64,000 nt of DNA from Caballeronia turbans (GTDB lineage: Bacteria; Pseudomonadota; Gammaproteobacteria; Burkholderiales; Burkholderiaceae). Shown here in pieces: positions 1 to 8,355 of this stretch. The notes under the pieces were generated by a model. It ran no database searches. It was not told the origin of the DNA and worked only from the letters and a program-made list of their open reading frames with translations. The translations under genes and the position numbers were made by a program. The stretch is taken from positions 248,001 through 312,000 of the forward strand of contig FCOD02000002.1 of the NCBI GenBank assembly GCA_001544655.2, written 5' to 3'. Within the stretch, counting starts at the first letter, position 1. Every line of letters starts with the position of its first letter.

Positions 1-920
1 CCGATGCGAAGCGCCTGCTCGTGCTCACGTCCGCGACGCATGGCGTCGAAGGCTTTTGCGGCTCGGGCGCACAGATCGCGTTGATGCGCGACGACGTATT
101 GCCCGCGCTGATGGAGAGTCTCGGCGTCGCGATGTTGCTGGTCCATGCGATCAATCCGTATGGCTTTTCGTATCTGAGCCGCACGACGGAAGGCAATGTC
201 GATCTGAATCGCAACAGCGTGGATTTCGCGGGGCCGTTGCCGCAAAACCCCGGTTACGCGGAGCTGCACGAGCTGCTGCTTCCGGCGAGCTGGCCGCCTG
301 ACGAAGCGAACATCGCGGCGATTCGCACCTACATCGAAACGCGCGGGCAATGGGCGTATCAGCAAGCGGTGACGACGGGCCAGTACACCCACGCGCAGGG
401 CATGTTCTACGGCGGCGCGCAAGCCGCGTGGAGCACGCGGACGATGCGCAGTCTGCTCGCGGAATACGGAGAGACGTGCACGGCGATCGGCTGGATCGAT
501 TTTCATACGGGACTGGGGCCGAGCGGCTTCGGCGCGAAGATCTGCGTCGGCGATGTGGCGCGTGCGCGGCGCTGGTGGGGCGCGGACGTGACGAGCCCGT
601 TGGATGGCACGTCGATCGCGGCGGATGTCGCCGGGCCCTTGCTCGATACGCTGCGGCAGACGTGCCCGCATGCCGCGATTGCATCGATTGCGATCGAGTA
701 CGGCACGGTGCCGCTCACGGACATGCTCGACATGCTGCGCGCGGATGTCTGGGTGCGCCATCATGCGCACGCGCCCGCTGCGCTGAAGGCCGACATTCGC
801 CGCCAGATTCGCGCGGCGTTTTACATCGACGACGATATCTGGCGCGGGATGATCGTCGGGCAGGCGCGCGCAGCGGCGTTGCAGGCGCTATATGGCCTTT
901 CGCGCGAAGAAGGCGCTTAA
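1..920 (+). CDS. DUF2817 family protein, M14-like zinc carboxypeptidase fold, 5'-truncated
   Basis: The reading frame is already open at base 3 and the window cuts off its 5' end. A GTG at 21 is internal sequence, since the residues before it (DAKRLL) read smoothly into the core. Seen: THGVEGFCGSG near the visible start (HxxE, like a first zinc ligand pair), GNVDLNRN, and IDFHTGLGPSG about 160 residues later (a possible third ligand). These are typical of DUF2817 proteins, related by fold to M14 carboxypeptidases and succinylglutamate desuccinylase. Substrate unknown. It converges with the next gene and overlaps its stop codon by 4 bases. Confidence 0.8.
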   Translation, partial: DAKRLLVLTSATHGVEGFCGSGAQIALMRDDVLPALMESLGVAMLLVHAINPYGFSYLSRTTEGNVDLNRNSVDFAGPLPQNPGYAELHELLLPASWPPDEANIAAIRTYIETRGQWAYQQAVTTGQYTHAQGMFYGGAQAAWSTRTMRSLLAEYGETCTAIGWIDFHTGLGPSGFGAKICVGDVARARRWWGADVTSPLDGTSIAADVAGPLLDTLRQTCPHAAIASIAIEYGTVPLTDMLDMLRADVWVRHHAHAPAALKADIRRQIRAAFYIDDDIWRGMIVGQARAAALQALYGLSREEGA

Positions 921-1789
921 CGAAGTTCGAGCCACATCGGCTGATGATCCGATGATCGGCTCGACTGGTCCGCTTCGCATCCCGCGATGCGCGGCTTCAG
1001 GTCTTCGGTGACGAAGATGAAGTCGCAGGCGAACGGCCCATCGGGCCATTGATCGTGATCGTACAGGCCGACGGTCGCCGCGCGCGGCGCGTTCGGATGC
1101 GCGCAGGTCCAGGCATCGAGGAACGCCGGTGCATCGGCGAGCGGCGCCAGCATCGCGCGATACGCCGAGGCGTCGAACGCACTGTTGAAGTCGCCGCAGA
1201 TAATCGCGGAAGTCGGCCGCGCGGTGTCGGCGAACGGGCTCGCCTGACTTTCTGCCCTCGCGGGCTGACGCGCGTGCGCGCACGCTTCGGCGTGCAGTTC
1301 GCGCAAACGCGCGACTTGCGCGAGCCGCTGCTTCTCCGAATAAAACTCGAGATGCGTGCTGATGATGCGCAGCGGGCCTACGTCCGTCTCGATGACGGCT
1401 TCGAGCGCGACGCGCAGCATCGACGGCTTCGCGGGATCGGCGGGCCACGGCAGCGAATGGCGCAACACCTGACGCACCGGCAGGCGGCTGACGATCGCGT
1501 TGCCGAACTGACGGCGTGCGAGCCCGGCGCCCACGGGCGGCAGATCGGAGCCGATTGCGTCGATGACGGTCGCGCCGGGAATCAGCGTTTCGAGCTCGGC
1601 GAATTGGTCGGGGGCCGGTCGGCCACCGAGTCCGCCCGCCTGTTCGCTTTCGTGAAAGCCGCGCGTCACTTCCTGCAGGCACAGGATGTCGAAATCGTGC
1701 AGCGCCTTTGCTTCGGCGACGATGCGCGCGAGATCGACGCGGCCATCCACGCCGCGTCCCCATTGAATGTTCCAGTCGACTAGCCGCAT
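917..1789 (-). CDS. Endonuclease/exonuclease/phosphatase (EEP) family protein
   Basis: A 290-residue metal-dependent phosphoesterase of the EEP superfamily (DNase I/ExoIII-like fold). Visible signature blocks in order: WNIQWGRG at the N-terminus, CLQEV (metal-binding Glu), FGNAIVSRLP, ISTHLEF, CGDFNS (catalytic Asp-Asn) and a C-terminal SDHQPMWLEL (catalytic Asp-His). The start at 1789 is chosen because GAGG lies 6 bases upstream and the family core begins right there; an upstream ATG at 1828 would only add an unconserved leader. There is no signal peptide. It could act on DNA, inositol phosphates or lipids; the sequence does not decide. Confidence 0.85.
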   Translation of the reverse strand: MRLVDWNIQWGRGVDGRVDLARIVAEAKALHDFDILCLQEVTRGFHESEQAGGLGGRPAPDQFAELETLIPGATVIDAIGSDLPPVGAGLARRQFGNAIVSRLPVRQVLRHSLPWPADPAKPSMLRVALEAVIETDVGPLRIISTHLEFYSEKQRLAQVARLRELHAEACAHARQPARAESQASPFADTARPTSAIICGDFNSAFDASAYRAMLAPLADAPAFLDAWTCAHPNAPRAATVGLYDHDQWPDGPFACDFIFVTEDLKPRIAGCEADQSSRSSDHQPMWLELR

Positions 1790-1959
1790 GTCGAACCTCG
1801 GCGAAAAGCGTTGGAAGCCACTGTTCAATCCTTAAGCAAGACGTGTGCTCGACCGCACATGCTCGCGGCTCCGTGCAAATTTCCGAAACTAAGTATTTCT
1901 TACCGTTCGCGTCGCGGACGGCGATACAATCTGCGCCGTGGAAACGAACGTCGTCCGTC

Positions 1960-2466
1960 ATGAAATCACGCTTTTCCGTCTCTCTCGCCGCGTTCCTGCT
2001 CTTTTCAGCGGGCGTCGCGTGCCACGCGCAACAAACTCAGCCAGCACAGCAAGCGGTTCAACCCGCCGCAACGCGCTCGCTCACGAAGGAGCAGCAGGCG
2101 GCGCTCGATCAGCAGGACCGGGATATCGCCCAGGTCGCGTCGAGCATCATCAGGCTGATCGACCAGAACAAGGCGGGCGACGTATGGGATCAGGCCTCGC
2201 CCATCGCAAAACAGATCGTTTCCCGCGAAGACTTCATGAAGAAGATCGCGCGCGACCGTTTGCCGCTGGGCGCTCCGGGCCTGCGCATGCCGATGGGCGT
2301 AAAGCACTATCGCTACGACGGCACCGGCAACATGCCCGCCGGCGCGTACATCAACATTCTCTTCGACACCCAGTTCAGTCAGGCCAGTCAGTCGTCGCGC
2401 GAGATGGTGACGTTCATTCTCGATTCGGACAAGGTCTGGCGGTTCGTCGGCTATTCGGTGCGCTGA
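1960..2466 (+). CDS. DUF4019 domain-containing exported protein
   Basis: 168 residues. The N-terminus MKSRFSVSLAAFLLFSAG followed by a CHAQ-type end looks like a Sec signal peptide, and the mature part opens with a Gln/Ala-rich linker. The body (IDQNKAGDVWDQASPIAKQ, then SREDF and RLPLGAP, ending VWRFVGYSVR) matches the DUF4019 pattern of periplasmic proteins with a cystatin/NTF2-like feel. Function unknown. It stands alone, converging with the HiPIP gene 7 bases downstream. Confidence 0.7.
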   Translation: MKSRFSVSLAAFLLFSAGVACHAQQTQPAQQAVQPAATRSLTKEQQAALDQQDRDIAQVASSIIRLIDQNKAGDVWDQASPIAKQIVSREDFMKKIARDRLPLGAPGLRMPMGVKHYRYDGTGNMPAGAYINILFDTQFSQASQSSREMVTFILDSDKVWRFVGYSVR

Positions 2467-2473
2467 GCCGGCC

Positions 2474-2779
2474 TCACATGTTCGTGTAGGACGCGCACCA
2501 TCCCTTGCCGGCCACGAGTTTGTCGTTGAAGAGCGAGCAGCCGCCCCAGGCATCGCTCGATTTGCCCTGATACAGCGAGCAGTTCGCGCATGTCTGTCCC
2601 GCCGCGAAGGCGGGATATTTCGCCTTGTCCACCTTGGCGGCGTCTTCCGTGTAGCCGACGGCGACGGCCGCCGGATCCGCTTCGCTCAAGTGCGGCACAT
2701 CGGCGCGGGCCCGCGTGAGCCATAGCGTCGTGCCCATGCCGATGCTGAAAATCATGAAGCTGCGGCGGGAGGTGTTCAT
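2474..2779 (-). CDS. High-potential iron-sulfur protein (HiPIP), Tat-exported
   Basis: A 101-residue periplasmic electron carrier that holds one 4Fe-4S cluster. The N-terminus carries a twin-arginine signal (SRRSFMIF), as expected for a protein folded with its cluster before export. The cluster ligands are visible as Cys64, Cys67, Cys81 and Cys95 (CANC, GGCSLF, GWCASY), the usual CxxC...C...C spacing at the end of the chain. The start at 2779 is set by the Tat motif; longer upstream readings lack conservation. Its redox partner is not encoded nearby. Confidence 0.9.
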   Translation of the reverse strand: MNTSRRSFMIFSIGMGTTLWLTRARADVPHLSEADPAAVAVGYTEDAAKVDKAKYPAFAAGQTCANCSLYQGKSSDAWGGCSLFNDKLVAGKGWCASYTNM

Positions 2780-3085
2780 TGTCGTGGACCGTTTTCTTGT
2801 CTGCGGGGAATGTCGTCGTGCGCTCTCGGGCGCTAGTCGAACGATACGCCGACGCGCGCCGCCTTGCCCGCATCGCGGCGTTTGCAAGCCACACGTTTGC
2901 GAAATCGTACGCGCGATCGGTTTCTTGACGCGTCGCTTTCGCATTCTCCTTGAACGTGTTGCCAACGTCGTTCATTCCAGCGCGCTAAACCTTTGCGCGC
3001 GCGTGCCGTAAATCAGGCCAGAACGCAGTTGCATCGCGTGACCCCGTGGCGCCCCGGCCGCGGTTTAATCAGAAGGAGAACCACC

Positions 3086-3205
3086 GTGAGTGAATTGGAC
3101 TGGATGATGGCAGGCGTGTATATGGCGGCGCTCGTGTGCGGCACGCTTCTCATGAGCGTGCTCGCGCGCCGCAGCCTGAGCAGGGTGGAGGATCGCGGGC
3201 ACTGA
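3086..3205 (+). CDS. Small single-span membrane protein, 39 residues
   Basis: A GTG-started frame with a strong ribosome binding site (AAGGAG, 7 bases upstream). It encodes one hydrophobic segment (MMAGVYMAALVCGTLLMSVLA, roughly residues 7-26) followed by a basic cytoplasmic-type tail (RRSLSRVEDRGH). I do not recognise the family. The good Shine-Dalgarno and clean transmembrane pattern argue that it is real. Neighbours (HiPIP upstream on the other strand, OFA transporter downstream) give no functional hint. Confidence 0.5.
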   Translation: MSELDWMMAGVYMAALVCGTLLMSVLARRSLSRVEDRGH

Positions 3206-3438
3206 CAACATCGGGAATAGCCGTCTGGCATGCCCCCGTGCTCGTCGATACCAATCCTTGGAAATATCGACGGTCAGTCAATGGGGGAATGTCATGCCGA
3301 TGCCCATCGGACTCGGCACGGGAACACAGCGAAGCTTGTCTGCACAGGACGTTTGCGCCGGCTAGCGGAAGGTGCCCTTCGTCAAGGATGCCGGGGACAT
3401 GATTCGGATCGTGCGGATTCAACGCGGATTCAATGAAG

Positions 3439-3482
3439 CGCGCGCCGTGAACCGATGAATCGCATCGGCCGTCCGGCGCGCG
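3439..3482. other. Nested stem-loop downstream of the OFA small-subunit gene
   Basis: An 8-bp outer stem (CGCGCGCC at 3439-3446 with its complement at 3475-3482) encloses an inner 6-bp stem (CCGATG/CATCGG). It lies just past the stop codon of the minus-strand small gene but has no T-run on that side. It may slow 3' decay or be an imperfect terminator. The rest of 3206-3500 shows nothing else. Confidence 0.4.
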
Positions 3483-3500
3483 GAAATGTCACCTTTCAGA

Positions 3501-3638
3501 TTACTGAAACAGCTTGATCGCCTGCGTGAGCGTGTTCGTAACGCCCCAACCGAGCGGAATCAGCACATACGCCCAGAACAACAGAAGCAGCCCATTATTC
3601 GACGGGTGAACTGCCTGAGTATCGATGCGGTCATTCAT
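3501..3638 (-). CDS. MFS (oxalate/formate-type) transporter small subunit, 45 residues
   Basis: A 45-residue protein (MNDRIDTQAVHP..., then a single hydrophobic helix GLLLLFWAYVLIPLGWGVT, ending TLTQAIKLFQ). Small proteins of this form sit directly downstream of OFA-type MFS antiporters in beta-proteobacteria and are described as a transporter small subunit. Here it lies 21 bases after the OFA stop codon, same strand, with GAGGAGATCC just before the ATG. Inferred role: helps fold or stabilise the transporter in the inner membrane. Confidence 0.8.
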   Translation of the reverse strand: MNDRIDTQAVHPSNNGLLLLFWAYVLIPLGWGVTNTLTQAIKLFQ

Positions 3639-3659
3639 CGCGGATCTCCTCTTTGACTT

Positions 3660-5057
3660 TTAGTTCGCCGTCTGCGGCGACGTGTCCATGTGGTGCTTCT
3701 CATGCACGCGCGTGACGAGCAGATTGCAGATGAAGCCAACGACGAGCAGCACGGCCATGATGTGCAGCGTCATCGTGTACGCTTCGGCGCCGACGACGCC
3801 ATGCGCCACCTGATAGGCACGCACGTAGTTGACGAGCACCGGACCCGCGACGCCCGCCGCCGCCCACGCGGTCAGCAGCCGGCCGTGAATCCCGCCGACG
3901 AACGCCGTGCCGAACATGTCCGCGAGGTACGCGGGAATGGTCGCGAAGCCGCCGCCGTACATGGAAAGGATGATGCCGTAGGCCAGTACGAAGAGCGCGA
4001 TGTTGCCCGCGCCCGCAAACTGCGGCACGAGGAAGTACAACACCGCGCCCAGCGCAAAGAACACGAAGTAAGTGTTCTTGCGCCCGATCCAGTCCGACGC
4101 CGACGCCCACACGAAGCGCCCGCCCATGTTGAAGAGCGACAGCAGCCCGACGAAGCCCGCCGCCGCACCCGCCGTGATCGAGGCCTTGAAGCTCTCCTGG
4201 ATCATCACCGAGGCCTGCCCGAGCACGCCGATGCCCGCCGTCACGTTCAGGAACAGGACGAGCCACAGCAGATAGAACTGCGGCGTCTTCAGCGCCTGAT
4301 CGATGTCCACGTGATTCTTCGTGATCATCTTGTTGGCGGTCACAGGCGGCGTCCAGCCAGCCGGCTTCCAGTCCGCCGGCGGGATGCGGATCGCGAGTGC
4401 GCCGATCGTCATCGAGATGAAATACAGCACGCCGAGCACGACGAAAGTCTCGGCGACGCCGGCGCTCGTCGCGCTCTTGAAGTGGTTCATCAGCGCGACG
4501 GAACCGGGCGCCGCGATCATCGCGCCGCCGCCGAAGCCCATGATCGCCATGCCCGTCGCCATGCCGCGGCGGTCCGGGAACCAGCGGATGAGCGTCGATA
4601 CCGGCGACACATAGCCGAGCCCGAGCCCGATGCCGCCGATCACGCCGTAACCGAGATACAGCAGCCAGATCTGATGCAGATGGACGCCGAGCGCCGAAAC
4701 GAGAAAGCCGCCGCCGAAGCAGCAGGCCGCGGTGAACATCGTGCGGCGCGGGCCGACCTTCTCCAGCCATTTGCCTGCGAACGCGGCGGACAAGCCGAGA
4801 AATACGATCGCGAGCGAGAAGATCCAGCCGAGCGTCGTCAGTGACCAGTCATCGGGTGCCGAACTGGTGATGCCGATGATCTTCGTGAGCGGCGCATTGA
4901 ACACCGAGAACGCATACGCCTGCCCGATGCACAGGTGAACAGCCAGCGCGGCGGGCGGCACCATCCAGCGCGTGAACCCGGGCCGGGCGATGGTCGCCTG
5001 CTTGGAAAAAAAGCCTGTCGGGCCGTGCACGGCCCCTTGATTGATTGTGCTGTTCAT
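3660..5057 (-). CDS. OFA family MFS transporter (oxalate/formate antiporter type)
   Basis: A 465-residue major facilitator with about 12 hydrophobic segments. The OFA signature is clear: RWMVPPAALAVHLCIGQAYAFSVF in pieces near residues 31-55, KWLEKVGPRR in the loop after helix 2, GIGLGLGYVSP, and WFPDRRGMATG. Family members exchange oxalate, formate or related small carboxylates across the inner membrane. No oxalate catabolism genes (frc, oxc) lie in the window, so the substrate is open. It forms a two-gene unit with the small subunit downstream and diverges from acoD across a 532-base gap. Confidence 0.85.
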   Translation of the reverse strand: MNSTINQGAVHGPTGFFSKQATIARPGFTRWMVPPAALAVHLCIGQAYAFSVFNAPLTKIIGITSSAPDDWSLTTLGWIFSLAIVFLGLSAAFAGKWLEKVGPRRTMFTAACCFGGGFLVSALGVHLHQIWLLYLGYGVIGGIGLGLGYVSPVSTLIRWFPDRRGMATGMAIMGFGGGAMIAAPGSVALMNHFKSATSAGVAETFVVLGVLYFISMTIGALAIRIPPADWKPAGWTPPVTANKMITKNHVDIDQALKTPQFYLLWLVLFLNVTAGIGVLGQASVMIQESFKASITAGAAAGFVGLLSLFNMGGRFVWASASDWIGRKNTYFVFFALGAVLYFLVPQFAGAGNIALFVLAYGIILSMYGGGFATIPAYLADMFGTAFVGGIHGRLLTAWAAAGVAGPVLVNYVRAYQVAHGVVGAEAYTMTLHIMAVLLVVGFICNLLVTRVHEKHHMDTSPQTAN

Positions 5058-5402
5058 CGTGGTCTCCGTGGCGCGTCATGCATGCACGTGCGCGCGCATC
5101 GTTTGCTTGAGGTGCTGCGCCGGGGTCGCCGGACACGAGCAGCCCGCCGTGGTCATGCGAGTCGATGCGGTCTTCATCGACTGATCGCAAGGCCATTCGC
5201 GCCGCCCAAACATGCGATGCAACGACATATGGGGTGCGGCGCTTTGCCACGGCTGGCATGACCATAGACAAGTGTGAAGGGCTTTGCAATATGAACACTC
5301 GTGCCATAAGCGTTTGCCCGCAGCAAATCATGCTTGTGCAGGGCGCCCGGACACGCGATCTGCGTTGCGTCGCATCGCTACAGGTGGGAGCAGGTGTTCT
5401 GA

Positions 5403-5419
5403 ATGTGAACAGTTCACAT
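5403..5419. promoter_or_regulatory. 17-bp perfect palindrome, candidate enhancer-binding site
   Basis: ATGTGAACAGTTCACAT: 8-base arms are exact complements around one central base. A second overlapping inverted pair (TGTTC at 5395-5399, GAACA at 5407-5411) sits beside it. The centre is about 90 bases upstream of the sigma-54-like element, the usual distance for an activator of the AcoR class. The binding protein is an inference; no such activator gene is in the window. Confidence 0.55.
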
Positions 5420-5502
5420 CGGCCTCGTATAAACCCTGACGATGCGCCCCGAAACCGCATGCCGATGCGGCTTGCGCGCCGCTTGCGACATCGCGCGCGC
5501 GA

Positions 5503-5518
5503 TGGCATGGAACTCGCA
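5503..5518 (+). promoter_or_regulatory. Candidate sigma-54 (-24/-12) promoter for acoD
   Basis: TGGCATG-GAAC-TCGCA, with the essential GG and GC dinucleotides separated by exactly 10 bases as in the consensus TGGCACG-N4-TTGCA. Two positions differ from consensus. It ends 71 bases before the acoD start. Related acetaldehyde dehydrogenase genes are known to be driven by sigma-54 with AcoR-type activators. Confidence 0.55.
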
Positions 5519-5589
5519 ATCAAGAGCGACCGGCGCCGGACACATGCAGTACCGGCCCATTCACGTCGACATGCGAGGAGCACACACAA

Positions 5590-7110
5590 ATGAATCACGC
5601 AGAGATGCAGTTCCTGAGCACCGAATACCCCTACAAGAAGCAGTACGGCAACTTCATCGGCGGCAAGTGGATGCCGCCCGCGGGCGGCGAGTATTTCGAC
5701 AACATCTCGCCGATCACCGGCGAGCCCTTCACGTCGATCCCGCGTTCGCGCGAAGCCGATATCGAAGCCGCGCTCGACGCGGCGCACGCGGCGAAGACGT
5801 CGTGGGGCAGGACATCCGTCACCGACCGCGCGAACCTTCTGCTGAAGCTCGCCGATCGCATGGAGCAGAACCTGTCGCGTCTCGCGCTCGCGGAGTCCAT
5901 CGACAACGGCAAGCCGCTGCGCGAGACGATGGCCGCGGACATTCCGCTCGCGATCGATCACTTCCGCTATTTCGCGAGCGCGGCGCGTTCGCAGGAAGGC
6001 GGCATCTCCGAGATCGATCACGATACGGTCGCGTATCACTTCCATGAGCCGCTCGGCGTCGTCGGGCAGATCATTCCGTGGAACTTCCCGATTCTGATGG
6101 CCGTATGGAAGCTCGCGCCCGCGCTCGCCGCCGGCAACTGCGTCGTGCTGAAGCCGGCGGAGCAGACGCCCGCGTCGATTCTCGTGCTGCTCGAGGTGAT
6201 CGAAGATCTGCTGCCGCCGGGCGTGCTCAACGTCGTGAACGGCTTCGGTCTGGAAGCGGGCAAGCCGCTCGCATCGAACAAGCGCATCGCGAAGATCGCG
6301 TTCACCGGCGAGACCACGACCGGCCGCCTCATCATGCAGTACGCGAGCCAGAACCTGATTCCCGTGACGCTCGAACTCGGCGGCAAGAGCCCGAACATCT
6401 TCTTCGAGGATGTGCTGAGCGCCGACGACAGCTTCTTCGACAAGGCCCTCGAAGGCTTCACCATGTTCGCGCTGAACCAGGGCGAAGTGTGCACGTGCCC
6501 GTCGCGCGCGCTTGTGCAGGAATCGATCTATGAGCGCTTCATGGAACGCGCGTTGAAGCGCGTCGCGGCGATCGCGCAGGGGCATCCGCTCGACACGAAG
6601 ACGATGATCGGCGCGCAGGCATCGCAGGAGCAGCTCCAGAAGATCCTGTCGTACATCGATCTCGGTAAGCAGGAAGGCGCGGAGTGCCTCTCAGGCGGTG
6701 AGCGCGCGACGTTCGATGGCGAGCTGAAGAACGGCTACTACATCAAGCCGACGGTCTTCAAAGGCCACAACAAGATGCGCATCTTCCAGGAGGAAATCTT
6801 CGGGCCGGTGCTGTCGGTGACGACTTTCAAGACCGAGGAAGAGGCGCTCGAAATCGCGAACGATACGCTCTACGGTCTCGGGGCGGGCGTATGGACGCGC
6901 GATGGCACACGCGCGTATCGCTTCGGCCGCGCGATTCAGGCGGGACGCGTATGGACCAACTGCTATCACGCGTATCCGGCGCACGCGGCGTTCGGCGGCT
7001 ACAAGCAGTCGGGCATCGGACGTGAGAATCACAAGATGATGCTCGATCACTATCAGCAGACGAAGAACATGCTCGTCAGCTACAGCGACAAGCCGCTCGG
7101 CTTCTTCTAA
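5590..7110 (+). CDS. acoD: NAD-dependent acetaldehyde dehydrogenase (AcoD/ExaC type)
   Basis: 506 residues, the same length as AcoD of Cupriavidus necator as I recall it. It oxidises acetaldehyde and short aldehydes to acids with NAD+. Seen: N-terminal FIGGKW, cofactor-site IIPWNFP (about 161-167), LELGGKSPN with the general base Glu262, and the catalytic Cys301 in NQGEVCTC; the paired cysteine (CTC) is typical of this subgroup. The C-terminal [14 protein letters not shown] is also conserved. A GAGGAGCAC stretch precedes the ATG. Likely sigma-54 controlled, and followed by DUF779. AldB/ExaC naming is equally possible. Confidence 0.88.
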   Translation: MNHAEMQFLSTEYPYKKQYGNFIGGKWMPPAGGEYFDNISPITGEPFTSIPRSREADIEAALDAAHAAKTSWGRTSVTDRANLLLKLADRMEQNLSRLALAESIDNGKPLRETMAADIPLAIDHFRYFASAARSQEGGISEIDHDTVAYHFHEPLGVVGQIIPWNFPILMAVWKLAPALAAGNCVVLKPAEQTPASILVLLEVIEDLLPPGVLNVVNGFGLEAGKPLASNKRIAKIAFTGETTTGRLIMQYASQNLIPVTLELGGKSPNIFFEDVLSADDSFFDKALEGFTMFALNQGEVCTCPSRALVQESIYERFMERALKRVAAIAQGHPLDTKTMIGAQASQEQLQKILSYIDLGKQEGAECLSGGERATFDGELKNGYYIKPTVFKGHNKMRIFQEEIFGPVLSVTTFKTEEEALEIANDTLYGLGAGVWTRDGTRAYRFGRAIQAGRVWTNCYHAYPAHAAFGGYKQSGIGRENHKMMLDHYQQTKNMLVSYSDKPLGFF

Positions 7111-7119
7111 AGCCTGCGG

Positions 7120-7145
7120 GGCCGCCGTCCTTTGCGACGGCGGCC
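7120..7145 (+). other. Intercistronic 10-bp perfect hairpin between acoD and the DUF779 gene
   Basis: GGCCGCCGTC at 7120-7129 pairs with GACGGCGGCC at 7136-7145 around a 6-base loop. There is no following T-run, so it is more likely an mRNA stabiliser or expression-tuning hairpin than a terminator. It fills most of the 56-base gap before the DUF779 start. Confidence 0.5.
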
Positions 7146-7166
7146 GGCTCGAACAACGGGGACATC

Positions 7167-7556
7167 ATGAGCGAACAGGAAGTGCAGCGCGTGACCGCGA
7201 CGCCCGCCGCGATCGACTTGATCGAAAAGCTGAAGGCCGAGCACGGCGAGGTGCTGTTCCATCAATCCGGCGGATGCTGCGACGGCAGCGCCCCGATGTG
7301 CTTTCCGGTCAGCGAATTCATGGTGGGCGGCTCGGACGTCAAGCTCGGCGCGATCGGCGGCGTGCCGTTCTACATGACCGAATCTCAGTACGAGTACTGG
7401 CAGCACACGCAGCTCATCATCGATGCCGTGCCGGGCAACGGCGGCATGTTTTCGCTGGAGCGTCCGTCAGGTTTGCGCTTTCTCACGCGCTCGCGCTTAT
7501 ATAGCGATGAACAGAACGCGTGGCTCGAAAAACATCCGGTCGAGCACGTGAGCTAA
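7167..7556 (+). CDS. DUF779 domain-containing protein
   Basis: 129 residues. The core SGGCCDGSAPMCFP near residues 36-49 and the later PFYMTESQYEYW are hallmark DUF779 blocks. Such genes habitually follow acetaldehyde/aldehyde dehydrogenase genes of the AcoD/ExaC type, as here. The biochemical role is not established; the conserved cysteines and position suggest an accessory to the dehydrogenase. Co-transcription with acoD is likely, with a strong hairpin in between. Confidence 0.88.
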   Translation: MSEQEVQRVTATPAAIDLIEKLKAEHGEVLFHQSGGCCDGSAPMCFPVSEFMVGGSDVKLGAIGGVPFYMTESQYEYWQHTQLIIDAVPGNGGMFSLERPSGLRFLTRSRLYSDEQNAWLEKHPVEHVS

Positions 7557-7561
7557 GCGAT

Positions 7562-8341
7562 TCAGTCCCATCGCGGCGGACGCTTCTCGATGAACGCCTG
7601 CGTTCCTTCGAGCGTGGCGTCCTGCATCATGTTGCAGGCCATCGTTTCCGATGCGAGTGCGTATGCAGCTTCGATGCCGGTTTCGAGTTGCCGATAGAAC
7701 AAACCCTTGCCCGCCGCTACTGCTTCGCGCGGCTTGGCGGCGATGGTCGCGGCAAGCGTGCGAACGGCATCGTCGAGTTCGACTGGCGACGCGACGCGAT
7801 TCACGAGGCCGCGTTCGCGCGCGGTGGCTGCATCGATGAACTCGCCGGTAAAAAGCATCTCGAACGCGGCCTTGCGCGATACGTTGCGCGACAGCGGCAC
7901 GCCCGGCGTCGCGCAGAAAAGCCCGAGATTCACGCCCGACACGGCGAAACGCGCGTCGCTCGATGCCACCGCGAGATCGCACATTGCGACCAGTTGGCAG
8001 CCCGCCGCGGTGGCAATGCCATGCACGCGCGCGATCACCGGTTGCGGCATGCGCTGGATCGTCAGCATCATGCGCGAGCAGCGCGCGAAAAGCTCGCGAT
8101 AGTAGTCGAGCGCGGGTTCAGCGCGCATCTCTTTCAGATCGTGGCCTGCGCAGAACGCGCGTCCCGCGCCCGCGAGCACGACGACACGCGCATCCGATCC
8201 GGCGATCTCCTTCAGCCCTTGTTCGAGCGCTTCGAGCATGGCTTCCGATAATGCGTTGAACGCATCGGGCCGATTCAGTGTGAGTTTGACGACGCCGTTG
8301 GTGTCATACGCATCGCGTTCGATCAGAACGAGTTCGCTCAT
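7562..8341 (-). CDS. Enoyl-CoA hydratase/isomerase family protein
   Basis: A 259-residue crotonase-fold enzyme, presumably hydrating a trans-2-enoyl-CoA. Seen: LTLNRPDAFNALS, the oxyanion-hole segment GRAFCAGHDLKEM, VHGIATAAGCQLVAMCDLAVAS and FAVSGVNLGLFCATPGVPLSR. The typical catalytic Glu pair is not obvious, so isomerase or another crotonase activity is possible. Two in-frame ATGs, 8347 and 8341, follow AAGGAG by 3 and 9 bases; the second has the better spacing and was chosen. It sits directly downstream of the acyl-CoA synthetase gene and is very probably co-transcribed. Confidence 0.88.
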   Translation of the reverse strand: MSELVLIERDAYDTNGVVKLTLNRPDAFNALSEAMLEALEQGLKEIAGSDARVVVLAGAGRAFCAGHDLKEMRAEPALDYYRELFARCSRMMLTIQRMPQPVIARVHGIATAAGCQLVAMCDLAVASSDARFAVSGVNLGLFCATPGVPLSRNVSRKAAFEMLFTGEFIDAATARERGLVNRVASPVELDDAVRTLAATIAAKPREAVAAGKGLFYRQLETGIEAAYALASETMACNMMQDATLEGTQAFIEKRPPRWD

Positions 8342-8355
8342 GCTCATGCTCTCCT

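Larger units (their letters stand above)
5058..5589. other. 532-base divergent intergenic region between OFA transporter and acoD
   Basis: No convincing gene is present; the short frames here lack start signals and conservation. The acoD side holds a 17-bp palindrome (5403-5419) and a sigma-54 type promoter (5503-5518), listed separately. The transporter side (5058-5330) shows no recognisable promoter to me. Confidence 0.6.

Noticed and set aside
1900-1930. Possible promoter TTACCG/TACAAT before the DUF4019 gene
   Set aside because: Spacing is 19 bases and the -35 is poor, so it is not listed as a feature.
3706-4844. Long plus-strand frame opposite the OFA transporter
   Set aside because: Charged low-complexity translation; the minus strand encodes a clear 12-helix transporter.
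5307-5316. Minus-strand TGGCACG resembling a sigma-54 -24 element toward the OFA gene
   Set aside because: No GC dinucleotide at the required 10-base spacing.
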